A DNA stretch of 64,000 bases from Crocinitomicaceae bacterium (GTDB lineage Bacteria > Bacteroidota > Bacteroidia > Flavobacteriales_D > Crocinitomicaceae): positions 124,001 through 188,000 of the forward strand of contig JACJYW010000003.1 in NCBI GenBank assembly GCA_020635955.1, read 5' to 3'. The position numbers were made by a program, and so were the translations under genes. The notes under the pieces are model-generated. The model was not told where the DNA came from. It worked only from the letters and a program-made list of their open reading frames with translations, and searched no databases. This document shows positions 18,571-25,625 of the stretch, in pieces. How positions within the stretch are numbered: position 1 is the first letter of the stretch; each line of letters begins with the position of its first letter.

Positions 18571-18647
18571 TGCGATTTTTCATTTCAAGACTACGAATTT
18601 AACCAAATTCGCCAATACCGTTTTGAAGAAATCGAATATCCAAAGAA

Positions 18648-19694
18648 TCAAAGTTTACTCAGAAATTCTAGAGTATCTACTCCATCAGCATAATCTGTCA
18701 ATGAAGGTTTTTGAGAATTTCCAAAAGGAATAAAATCTTTCCCTACTACTGCTTGAATTTGATCATTGTTCTCCTTTATAAAATCAAGCACTTGCTGTCG
18801 ATCCTTGTAGCGTTGATAATGCAATACCGCTAATGGTGAATTCAAAGAATCATCTTCTTTCAAAAGGAGAAAACCATTATCTAATAAATTCTCTTCATTC
18901 AAAAGCTTTACGGCTTTATTATAATCGTAGTTGTTAGCGTATTTGTTATGATTGATGATCTCATTGTAGGGGTAAATTGCTTCAAAAAAACGATTCAATT
19001 CAAAATCTTCAGGAATCCAGATCTGAGATACATTTCTACAACCCAATCCAAAATAATCAAAGATATCTTTCCCTAATTCCGTTAATTCTTCTTTCGTTTC
19101 CGTTCCATCAAGCACTGCTATTGATGATCTATTTTTACGAATGATATTAGGATGCTTTCCAAAATATGATTCGAAATATCTGGCAGAATTATCAGAACCG
19201 GTAGCAATTACCGCATCAAAGTCTCCTATTTGATTTTCTGCAATCGTAATTTCTTCCTTGATGCGTTCATCAAATAAGCTTAGTGTTTTTAATACAGCAG
19301 GTAAAAGGTGTTTATCATCTGAAGATAATTTTACAATTGCCTTATGACCGGATAGAAAAACAGCAATAAGATCATGAAAACCAACCAAAGGGATATTTCC
19401 TGCCATTATGATGGCCACTTTTTTATGGGATGACTCTTTCAAAGTATACGCAGCCAACCATTTCTCTAATGACTCTTCATTCAACCAACTGGATATTCCT
19501 GCCAGCGATTTTCTTATTTGATCTGGCTTGAACCATCCGTTATAAATATGAACGGTCTCGATCAATTGATTTAAATCATTGTATTCATCTTCGTTGATCC
19601 CGACTGAATAACCAGGCCATGGATTAGATTCACTCAAGTTCTTAAAAATGATCCCTAATTGAGATAAAATGTTCTGCTTTTCTTTTAAAGTCAT
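18648..19694 (-). CDS. Acyl-CoA reductase (LuxC-like family)
   Basis: The protein (348 residues from the ATG at 19694) belongs to the aldehyde-dehydrogenase-like acyl-CoA/acyl reductase family (PF05893 type). It shows KVAIIMAGNIPLVGFHDLIAVFLSGHKAIVK, a nucleotide-binding VIATGSDNSARYFESYFG region and the catalytic cysteine in GLGCRNVSQIW. It would reduce an acyl-CoA or acyl-enzyme to the aldehyde with NADPH. No luciferase genes are nearby, so light production is not implied. The open frame extends to 19805, but the region beyond 19694 runs into the divergent ferredoxin gene and its promoter, so the shorter start is correct. Confidence 0.86.
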   Translation of the reverse strand: MTLKEKQNILSQLGIIFKNLSESNPWPGYSVGINEDEYNDLNQLIETVHIYNGWFKPDQIRKSLAGISSWLNEESLEKWLAAYTLKESSHKKVAIIMAGNIPLVGFHDLIAVFLSGHKAIVKLSSDDKHLLPAVLKTLSLFDERIKEEITIAENQIGDFDAVIATGSDNSARYFESYFGKHPNIIRKNRSSIAVLDGTETKEELTELGKDIFDYFGLGCRNVSQIWIPEDFELNRFFEAIYPYNEIINHNKYANNYDYNKAVKLLNEENLLDNGFLLLKEDDSLNSPLAVLHYQRYKDRQQVLDFIKENNDQIQAVVGKDFIPFGNSQKPSLTDYADGVDTLEFLSKL

Positions 19695-19706
19695 CCGGAG
19701 ACAGTT

Positions 19707-19714
19707 TATATTTG
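19707..19714 (+). promoter_or_regulatory. -7 promoter element (TATATTTG) for the ferredoxin gene
   Basis: TATATTTG is a full match to TAnnTTTG, 26 bases upstream of the ferredoxin ATG. It directly abuts an opposite-strand element at 19715-19722. Confidence 0.5.
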
Positions 19715-19722
19715 CAAAATTA
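19715..19722 (-). promoter_or_regulatory. -7 promoter element (TAATTTTG on the minus strand) for the acyl-CoA reductase
   Basis: The plus strand reads CAAAATTA, i.e. TAATTTTG on the minus strand, twenty bases upstream of the acyl-CoA reductase ATG. It touches the ferredoxin -7 box head-to-head. Confidence 0.45.
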
Positions 19723-19740
19723 AAATGAAAATCACTAGAA

Positions 19741-20094
19741 ATGGCAATTATTATTACTGACGAATGTATCAATTGTGGAGCCTGCGAACCTGAATGTCCT
19801 AACAATGCGATTTATGAAGGTGGAGCGGAATGGAGATATGCGGATGGAACTTCATTATCAGGAATGGTAAAATTACCGAATAGAGATGTTACTGTTGATG
19901 CCAATCAGGATATGGAGCCTGTAGACATGGATGTTTATTTCATTGTACCTGATAAATGTACAGAGTGTAAAGGATTTCATGATGAACCACAGTGTGCTGC
20001 TGTATGTCCGGTTGATTGTTGTGTAGATGATGAGAATGTGCGTGAAACAGAAGCTGAATTGTTAGCAAAAAAAGACTTCATGCATTTGGATTAA
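19741..20094 (+). CDS. Two-cluster 4Fe-4S ferredoxin
   Basis: The 117-residue soluble protein has two clusters of cysteines: [12 protein letters not shown] near residues 9-20 and [22 protein letters not shown] near 78-99. The second carries an insertion of several residues between the second and third cysteine, as in bacterial ferredoxins of the Alvin/7Fe-8Fe group. It carries electrons for reductases in the cytoplasm. It is divergent from the acyl-CoA reductase gene, a pair often seen together in Bacteroidota, but a functional link is inferred. Confidence 0.93.
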   Translation: MAIIITDECINCGACEPECPNNAIYEGGAEWRYADGTSLSGMVKLPNRDVTVDANQDMEPVDMDVYFIVPDKCTECKGFHDEPQCAAVCPVDCCVDDENVRETEAELLAKKDFMHLD

Positions 20095-20116
20095 TCTATC
20101 AATGTAAAAATCTGTA

Positions 20117-20135
20117 GATGTGAAGATTTGAAGAT
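20117..20135 (+). repeat. Left arm of a 19-base inverted repeat flanking the four-helix gene
   Basis: GATGTGAAGATTTGAAGAT here is repeated in inverted orientation at 20573-20591 with one mismatch (GATGTGACGATTTGAAGAT when reverse-complemented). The arm ends exactly at the stop codon of the four-helix-bundle gene. Confidence 0.7.
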
Positions 20136-20485
20136 CACTTAATTCTTGCATTATTCTTCGCTGTAACTACTATCTTATTGATGATTAGTTTTATTGAAAC
20201 CAATTCTTCCAATAATTTATCTGCTTTCGGATAATTTGGACTTTGATCACAAAGTTGCAACCAGTACTGAGTTTCTTCAACCTCTTTTGAAGCAATTTTC
20301 ATTTTCGAAATAAAGTCAGCTCGACTTTGTGGATTCTGAGCTTCTCTAACATTTGCTCCAATTGAGGTTCCCGAACGAAAAAGTTGATTTGCCATATTGA
20401 ATTTTCTATTCGATTCAAGATTTTCAGAGAACTCTATTATCGATAGCGAAAATTTGAAAGTGAGTTCCAATATTTCATTCTTCAT
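20135..20485 (-). CDS. Four-helix-bundle protein of the 23S rRNA intervening-sequence type
   Basis: This 116-residue helical protein has the family pattern: FSLSIIEFSENLE, MANQLFRSGTSIGANVREAQNPQS in the middle and a final long helix LLEELVSIKLIINKIVVTAKN. It belongs to the four-helix-bundle group named after proteins encoded by intervening sequences in some 23S rRNA genes. Their molecular role is unknown, although some relatives are encoded within diversity-generating retroelements. No reverse transcriptase or template repeat is nearby. The gene sits between the arms of a 19-base inverted repeat and looks like an independent cassette in the ferredoxin-comB gap. Confidence 0.83.
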   Translation of the reverse strand: MKNEILELTFKFSLSIIEFSENLESNRKFNMANQLFRSGTSIGANVREAQNPQSRADFISKMKIASKEVEETQYWLQLCDQSPNYPKADKLLEELVSIKLIINKIVVTAKNNARIK

Positions 20486-20572
20486 TCTTTACTTTTTATT
20501 ACGAAACTAACAGGGTAAAACATAATTGATTTACGTTCTTATTATTCTTAGTTTAGATTTTCACATTTACAC

Positions 20573-20591
20573 ATCTTCAAATCGTCACATC
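20573..20591 (+). repeat. Right arm of the 19-base inverted repeat flanking the four-helix gene
   Basis: ATCTTCAAATCGTCACATC is the inverted partner of 20117-20135 (18 of 19 identical). The sequence following it (20621-20660) consists of degenerate TTAGCACATTA-like units common in intergenic DNA of this phylum. Confidence 0.65.
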
Positions 20592-20658
20592 AGAAAACAA
20601 AGGTGCTTTGAACGAAAAATTATTAGCTCATTATTCCATTAGCACATTACCATATTAC

Positions 20659-20666
20659 TATATTTG
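20659..20666 (+). promoter_or_regulatory. -7 promoter element (TATATTTG) for the ComB-like gene
   Basis: TATATTTG ends only four bases before the ATG at 20671, so if it is used the message would be leaderless or nearly so. Confidence 0.35.
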
Positions 20667-20670
20667 ACCT

Positions 20671-21417
20671 ATGGTTGATCTTGATGAAAGAAAAAAAGTA
20701 GAAGTATGCTTCTCCCCTTATTTGTTTCCCCTATACAAAGAGGAGTTTGAAATTATTGTAGTTATTGACGTACTTAGAGCAACATCTGCTATATGTGCGG
20801 CTTTCCAAAATGGAGTTAAAGAATTGATCCCCGTTTCAACTGTTGAAGAAGCTCAGGATTATCAAAAGAAAGGATTTCTTGTTGGAGCAGAACGTCAGGG
20901 TCAGATCGTTGAAGGATTTGATTTTGGAAACTCTCCATTTTCGTATATGCGCCCTGATTTCAAGGGACAAACGATTGTACTAAGTACAACAAATGGTACT
21001 AAATCGATCAACATTGCCAAAGAATCCGGCAGAGTTGTAATTGGTGCATTATCTAACCTTGATGTTTTAAAGGAGTGGTTGGTAAAGCAGGATAAAAATG
21101 TTTTGTGTCTGTGCTCTGGTTGGCAAAACAAATTTAATCTGGAGGATACCATTTGTGCTGGAGCAATTTTGGATCACATGTTGTCAACAGGGCAATACAG
21201 AAGTGAAGAAGATGCTTCGATTGCAGCAAAATACTTATTCTTAAGCGCAAAAGACAATATCCTAGGATACTTAAAGGCTTCATCTCACAGAAGAAGATTG
21301 AAAAACCTCAACTTAAATGAGGATATCAAATATTGCCTAACGCCGAATACCTGTCCAGTGATCCCTATTCTTGATGATGATCGCTTGATATCCGTGGGCA
21401 TTGACTCAATCATATAA
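20671..21417 (+). CDS. 2-phosphosulfolactate phosphatase family protein (ComB-like)
   Basis: The 248 residues match the ComB family: VVIDVLRATSAICAAFQNG near the N-terminus, LVGAERQGQIVEGFDFGNSP in the middle, VLSTTNGTKSI, and LCLCSGWQNKFNLEDTICAGAILD. In methanogens ComB dephosphorylates 2-phospho-3-sulfolactate on the way to coenzyme M, but no other coenzyme M gene is visible here and this organism is not expected to make it, so the natural substrate is open. The start is the ATG at 20671; a -7 box ends four bases upstream. The next gene overlaps its stop by one base. Confidence 0.86.
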   Translation: MVDLDERKKVEVCFSPYLFPLYKEEFEIIVVIDVLRATSAICAAFQNGVKELIPVSTVEEAQDYQKKGFLVGAERQGQIVEGFDFGNSPFSYMRPDFKGQTIVLSTTNGTKSINIAKESGRVVIGALSNLDVLKEWLVKQDKNVLCLCSGWQNKFNLEDTICAGAILDHMLSTGQYRSEEDASIAAKYLFLSAKDNILGYLKASSHRRRLKNLNLNEDIKYCLTPNTCPVIPILDDDRLISVGIDSII

Positions 21418-22205
21418 TGAGATTCACGCTAGCCATATTATTGATTCCTGTTCTGCTTTTATTATCCGCATGCCCAGCATCTGATGATTTAGGCACAAAC
21501 AATAATGATCTGCCTGAAAAAGCTGAAGACCTGGTCATACGAATGGATGATGGTGGCGGCATGTTACCTGTTTGGCTGAACATTTATATCAGTAAAGACA
21601 GTGCTTACTGGAGTTATAACAGATATAGAAATGAAACTGTTATTCGTTGGGTTCCAACACCTGAAGAAATGGACAAGCTCTATTCCAATTTAAAGGAAAA
21701 TGATTTTCACAAGATCGTGTCTGATTGTGAAAATGAAGTATATGATCGAGGAGGAAGAAATTATCAAATTTCTGTTGGAGGTAAAGACTATCAGATCAAC
21801 AACTCAGGGAACTGCTTTATACAGGAAAAATGGGTTGAAAAATATAGAAACATCAGTGGTTTCATCAGCAATTATTACCAATCAAAAATTGATGAACAGA
21901 TTTTGAATATCCCTGTTTTGGCATCCAATCAATTAATTGAATTAGGATACAGAATTGACCTGAGATTTAATGATGCAGCTAAAGCCTTTACTTTGTCAGC
22001 AGATACTAATCAGATAGAAGCTGAGTTATACCCAGGCTCAAATGAATTTGTGGTTCAGCTCTTTTATAAAGATTCTTTAACTCAATACAAGAGTCCTGCT
22101 CAGTTTAAGTATGAACAGTTTTTTGAAGATATATCCACTTCAACCAAATCAGTTTTGATCGATTGGATAGACGGGAATATTGAAGTAATACCAAGAGAGG
22201 ATTAA
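21417..22205 (+). CDS. Lipoprotein of unknown function
   Basis: An N-terminal lipobox is clear (LLLLSAC at residues 13-19 or so), so this is an exported lipid-anchored protein of 262 residues. The mature part has no domain I can name; it starts acidic (DDLGTNNNDLPEKAEDL) and contains a C-terminal region with alternating strands. Translation is coupled to the ComB-like gene through a one-base TAATG overlap. Confidence 0.72.
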   Translation: MRFTLAILLIPVLLLLSACPASDDLGTNNNDLPEKAEDLVIRMDDGGGMLPVWLNIYISKDSAYWSYNRYRNETVIRWVPTPEEMDKLYSNLKENDFHKIVSDCENEVYDRGGRNYQISVGGKDYQINNSGNCFIQEKWVEKYRNISGFISNYYQSKIDEQILNIPVLASNQLIELGYRIDLRFNDAAKAFTLSADTNQIEAELYPGSNEFVVQLFYKDSLTQYKSPAQFKYEQFFEDISTSTKSVLIDWIDGNIEVIPRED

Positions 22206-22516
22206 TATTCTCTCTCAGATACGCATTTCAACCTCACGATCTCTCCTAACCCACAAGTACTGGCCCCTGAAGCCGGTTTGTATTTTACCCAAACCAATTG
22301 TCCTTCTTCGTAATTGATAGCAGGAAATTCAGAAAGATTAGTTGCCTCCAACTTAGTTCCATCCTCTAACTGAAATAAGATTCCACAAGAATCCGAATCT
22401 GTAAAATCTCTGATCGTTGCTTTCTCAGAACTATTAGGACAACCATTATTCTTGTTACAAGCTGTAAGACTCAACACAGCAGTTGAAACAATACCAACAA
22501 GTAGTAACTTTTTCAT
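22202..22516 (-). CDS. Small lipoprotein of unknown function
   Basis: The 104-residue protein has a typical lipobox (VLSLTAC at about 14-20) and four further cysteines in the mature domain (NNGCPN, DSCGIL, STCGLG, LKCVSE). That suggests disulfides or metal binding in the periplasm. The family is not recognised. It ends with a four-base convergent overlap with the previous gene. Confidence 0.7.
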   Translation of the reverse strand: MKKLLLVGIVSTAVLSLTACNKNNGCPNSSEKATIRDFTDSDSCGILFQLEDGTKLEATNLSEFPAINYEEGQLVWVKYKPASGASTCGLGEIVRLKCVSEREY

Positions 22517-22559
22517 TTTTGAAATTTTTCTATACTAAAGATACGTAAAATGTAGCCGA

Positions 22560-22922
22560 TTAGTTTCCTGTATAGGATTCTATTCCATCTTCGGTGATCA
22601 AATAAGTCTTTTGTATGCCGGCAATTCTCGAGAAAAGAATATCGAAAACGATCTTATCATCCACCTGCATTTTAAGTTTCGCATAATTCTCAAATTCATC
22701 TGAATTCAAGCTTTTGTTGCAAGAAGTGCATATAAAATCAACCAACTCACCTGCACTAAAATTTACAGGTGGCTCGTGTGTGTACTGATAGTTTCCTAGA
22801 TTAGCATCCATTCGGATCTCACCTTCATCACCATTTTCTCTTTTTGTTTTTAGAATGATAAATCCATTCGTATCAAGCCTGGCATTGCAATGAGGACAGT
22901 GAAAGTCATATTCTTTGATCAT
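22560..22922 (-). CDS. Zinc-ribbon protein of unknown function
   Basis: Two cysteine pairs, CPHC at residues 9-12 and CTSC near 68-71, flank a beta-rich segment and form a plausible zinc ribbon. The 120-residue protein is otherwise unassigned. It has no signal peptide, so it is probably cytosolic. Confidence 0.62.
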   Translation of the reverse strand: MIKEYDFHCPHCNARLDTNGFIILKTKRENGDEGEIRMDANLGNYQYTHEPPVNFSAGELVDFICTSCNKSLNSDEFENYAKLKMQVDDKIVFDILFSRIAGIQKTYLITEDGIESYTGN

Positions 22923-22977
22923 AGGTAAAAGGGTTTTTATTAAGATAGTGAAAATAAAGAATCAAGTCAACAGTACA

Positions 22978-23946
22978 TCAGATCACAATTTCACTTTCTC
23001 TTATCTCACTCTGGTATTTACCACCAGGAAAATCATCATTGTAATCAAAATTCAACCAAATAAAGCCTTTATTATCTTCAAAATAGTTAATTGCTTTGCC
23101 TGCCGATTCCTTGTGAAAGAATATATTCTTAATCAAATAAACAACGGTTTCCAGATCATCCGTACTACCAAATTTCACTTCTGGATAGAGGTGACCAATT
23201 TCCTTTCCATTTGGTTGCTTAACCGTGGTTCTTACCAAACGAACCTCTCCCCCAATTGCTTTGATACAGGCTGCCATCATGATAGAATAATCATCACAAT
23301 CTCCTTTAAACATATCATCATACTGTAACTGTTTCAACGTCTCACTTGCTTTTGAATAGTAATCTTCATTGGCGGGATCATAGACATATTTCCATTTACC
23401 ATTCACTTCTTTAAAAACACTAAAGAACTGCACCCATTTTCTGTTGTCTGAAAAATGTGATTTCTCTTCAAAATGTTTTATCGCAATGCTTGCCGCATAA
23501 TTCCTCAGGTCAGGATTGGTGTAATCAATGGCCTGTCTTAACTCCATTTCTTTTTTGAACTTTCCTTCTTCCAGCACAAAATTCTCTTCAAAAGAATCCC
23601 CTGATAATTCGAACAGGAAGCTGTAATAATCATCCTTAAGATCGCCAAGTGTATAGATATTCGTGAAATTGGTAATGGTGATCACCACTATGCCTGACAA
23701 TACAACAATTACGACAAAAACACGGAATTTCTTGAGTAAATAATAAGTAAGAAAGAAGATGGATAGAAATAAAAGGATATAATCCAGTTTAACCATATGA
23801 TCGCCGACATGGAACTGGATCCTTGGAACAAATTTGTAGAGAAAAATAAACAAAGGCATGGTTAAAACGGCTGACACGGCACCTAATAAAAGAATGCTGT
23901 ATCCGAAGTTTCTATCATTACCTTGTTTGTCTTCTTCCTCTTCCAT
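22978..23946 (-). CDS. Membrane protein with a transglutaminase-like domain
   Basis: Three hydrophobic helices (about 14-34, 47-66, 70-90) precede a transglutaminase-like papain-fold domain. The catalytic Cys is in GDCDDYSIMMAACIKAIGG and a conserved His is in GHLYPEVKFG, with an Asp/Asn expected further on (WLNFDYND). Such domains in bacteria are cysteine peptidases or amide-forming enzymes. The N-terminal EEEEDKQGN is cytosolic or loop-like. The gene is preceded by a divergent intergenic gap with a strong hairpin on its strand. Confidence 0.78.
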   Translation of the reverse strand: MEEEEDKQGNDRNFGYSILLLGAVSAVLTMPLFIFLYKFVPRIQFHVGDHMVKLDYILLFLSIFFLTYYLLKKFRVFVVIVVLSGIVVITITNFTNIYTLGDLKDDYYSFLFELSGDSFEENFVLEEGKFKKEMELRQAIDYTNPDLRNYAASIAIKHFEEKSHFSDNRKWVQFFSVFKEVNGKWKYVYDPANEDYYSKASETLKQLQYDDMFKGDCDDYSIMMAACIKAIGGEVRLVRTTVKQPNGKEIGHLYPEVKFGSTDDLETVVYLIKNIFFHKESAGKAINYFEDNKGFIWLNFDYNDDFPGGKYQSEIRESEIVI

Positions 23947-24020
23947 GCTTCTAAAATAACTAAAGAACTTAAGTTTAGTAACAAGCCTTAACGCTATTTA
24001 ACAATCCAATTATTATTCGC

Positions 24021-24055
24021 AAAAAGAAAGAGCCTGTCTCCCCAGACAGGCTCTT
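24021..24055 (-). terminator. Rho-independent terminator on the minus strand in a divergent gap
   Basis: A 12-bp perfect stem (AAGAGCCTGTCT at 24028-24039 with AGACAGGCTCTT at 24044-24055) and CCCC loop is followed on the minus strand by TCTTTTT. It therefore terminates transcription coming from the right on the minus strand, yet no protein gene is there: the nearest minus-strand gene to the right ends at 25200 behind its own terminator. Either an RNA transcribed between about 24050 and 24260 ends here or it attenuates the transglutaminase gene that starts 82 bases downstream. The 319-base gap 23947-24265 holds no ORF. Confidence 0.65.
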
Positions 24056-24124
24056 CGTTTCATTTCAAAAGTTGATCTTGAACTTATGCTTTCACCTCTA
24101 TACACGCAAACTGATAAAAATAGG

Positions 24125-24154
24125 TTGGGAAAGGATTAAAAATATTTATCTTTA
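24125..24154 (+). promoter_or_regulatory. Promoter TTG-N19-TATCTTTA upstream of the 3-hydroxybutyryl-CoA dehydrogenase gene
   Basis: TTG at 24125-24127 and TATCTTTA at 24147-24154 (one mismatch to TAnnTTTG) are 19 bases apart. A transcript from here would carry a leader of about 105 bases. Confidence 0.45.
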
Positions 24155-24176
24155 AGTTCTATTTTTTATAAATAAC

Positions 24177-24246
24177 GGACATTTTGAGAGCCTCAATGTC
24201 CTTGTAATTATAGGCCCTGGGTGGCAGAGGCACTCTAAGTCACCCA
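24177..24246 (+). promoter_or_regulatory. Structured leader: two stem-loops upstream of hbd
   Basis: The first hairpin (24177-24201) has the stem GGACATT/AATGTCC with an inner GAG-AGC-CTC extension. The second (24218-24246) pairs TGGGTG with CACCCA and, across an internal loop, AGAG with CTCT. They stand between the candidate promoter and the ATG at 24266. No riboswitch class I know matches, so this is a candidate regulatory leader only. Confidence 0.35.
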
Positions 24247-24265
24247 ACGTTAAATTCTTAATTAA

Positions 24266-25168
24266 ATGAAAAATATTACGGTTATCGGTGCTGGGACAAT
24301 GGGAAATGGAATAGCTCATACCTTTGCACAATTCGGTTACGCAGTTACATTGGTTGATATTTCACAAGATGCTTTAGATAAAGCTTTAGCAACTATTGGA
24401 AAGAATTTAGATAGAATGGTAGCCAAGGAAGCTATTACCGAAGCTGATAAAAACAATACGATTGCTAATATCTCTACGAGTACAAATTTAGCCTCTGGTG
24501 TTTCCAATGCTGAATTGGTGGTTGAAGCAGCAACAGAGAATGTTGACCTTAAACTGAAAATATTCAAGGATATAGATGCTAACGCACCAGCTGGCTGCAT
24601 TCTTGCTACTAATACATCTTCAATTTCTATCACTAAAATTGCAGCTGTTACTTCAAGACCAGATAAAGTGATCGGAATGCACTTTATGAATCCGGTTCCT
24701 GTTATGAAATTAGTTGAGATCATAAGAGGATATGATACATCTGATGAAGTAACCAGCAAGATCATGGAAGCTTCTAAATCATTGAGCAAAGTTCCCGTGG
24801 AAGTAAATGATTATCCTGGGTTTGTGGCCAACAGAATTTTAATGCCAATGATCAATGAAGCAATCATTACCTTAAATGAAGGAGTTGCTGGCGTTGAAGA
24901 AATTGACACAGTAATGAAGTTAGGTATGGCTCATCCAATGGGACCATTGCAATTAGCTGATTTTATTGGATTAGATGTTTGTTTAGCGATTATGCGTGTA
25001 TTGCATGATGGACTTGGAAATGATAAATATGCTCCTTGCCCATTATTAGTAAACATGGTAACTGCTGGTAAACTTGGAGTTAAATCTGGTGAAGGATTCT
25101 ACTCCTGGACACATGGAACAAAAGACCTTGTAGTAGCCAACAACTTTAAAAGCAAAGCTTTAGTATAA
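24266..25168 (+). CDS. 3-hydroxybutyryl-CoA (3-hydroxyacyl-CoA) dehydrogenase
   Basis: The 300-residue enzyme oxidises 3-hydroxyacyl-CoA with NAD+, or in reverse reduces acetoacetyl-CoA, in fatty-acid or butanoate metabolism. The Rossmann motif GAGTMGNG is at 8-15. The catalytic His is in HFMNPVPVMKLVEI, the substrate-binding EINEAI-like region follows NDYPGFVANRILMPMINEAI, and the C-terminal helical domain includes MAHPMGPLQLADFIGLD. Length and motifs fit single-domain enzymes of the BHBD/HBD type. A strong terminator follows four bases after the stop. Confidence 0.92.
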   Translation: MKNITVIGAGTMGNGIAHTFAQFGYAVTLVDISQDALDKALATIGKNLDRMVAKEAITEADKNNTIANISTSTNLASGVSNAELVVEAATENVDLKLKIFKDIDANAPAGCILATNTSSISITKIAAVTSRPDKVIGMHFMNPVPVMKLVEIIRGYDTSDEVTSKIMEASKSLSKVPVEVNDYPGFVANRILMPMINEAIITLNEGVAGVEEIDTVMKLGMAHPMGPLQLADFIGLDVCLAIMRVLHDGLGNDKYAPCPLLVNMVTAGKLGVKSGEGFYSWTHGTKDLVVANNFKSKALV

Positions 25169-25171
25169 AAC

Positions 25172-25201
25172 AAAAAAGGGTGTCAATTGGCACCCTTTTT
25201 T
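25172..25201. terminator. Bidirectional Rho-independent terminator
   Basis: AAAAAAGGGTG (25172-25182), an 8-base loop and CACCCTTTTTT (25191-25201) form an 11-bp stem with A and T tracts on both sides. It lies between the convergent hbd and arfB genes and overlaps the arfB stop codon. Confidence 0.85.
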
Positions 25202-25625
25202 AATAATCGTCTTTGCGGATCTTCTGTCTACCCGATTTCTTTTCTTTATTGAATCGTTTTGCTTTTAAGCGCTCTTCTATCTTAGATTTGGGAACTTTTG
25301 TGGGCTTTCGTTGTTTTCTTACACGTAAACCTTCTGCTAATAATTCAAGGAATCTTTCTATGATGATCTCCTTATTCTTTAGTTGCGATCTCGTTTCCTG
25401 ACAGCTCATTCTCAATATTCCATGTGCCAGACGATTTTTCAAGAATACATGTAGCCTTTCTTTTTCTACGTTCGTGAAAGCCATGGAATTGTTAAGATCA
25501 AAAACGAGCGTAACCCTTGTTTCAGTCTTATTCACATGCTGTCCTCCTTTTCCGGAAGACCGAGATGTTTCAAATTGTACTTCTGATAAAAGTTGATCTT
25601 TGCGGAATTTGATACCGTTGATCAT
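25200..25625 (-). CDS. arfB: Alternative ribosome-rescue factor / peptidyl-tRNA hydrolase (ArfB-like)
   Basis: This small class-I release-factor homologue has the catalytic GGQ in SSGKGGQHVNKTETRV at about residues 23-38 and a basic C-terminal tail (KQRKPTKVPKSKIEERLKAKR) that, in ArfB/YaeJ, enters the empty mRNA channel of stalled ribosomes. It releases the nascent peptide from non-stop complexes. The length of 141 residues is normal. Its ATG overlaps the stop of the methyltransferase gene upstream by four bases. Confidence 0.9.
   Translation of the reverse strand: MINGIKFRKDQLLSEVQFETSRSSGKGGQHVNKTETRVTLVFDLNNSMAFTNVEKERLHVFLKNRLAHGILRMSCQETRSQLKNKEIIIERFLELLAEGLRVRKQRKPTKVPKSKIEERLKAKRFNKEKKSGRQKIRKDDY

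Noticed and set aside
22915..23328. Plus-strand open frame of 137 codons
   Set aside because: It lies inside the transglutaminase-like gene on the other strand and has an Ile/Lys/Phe-rich composition with no motif.
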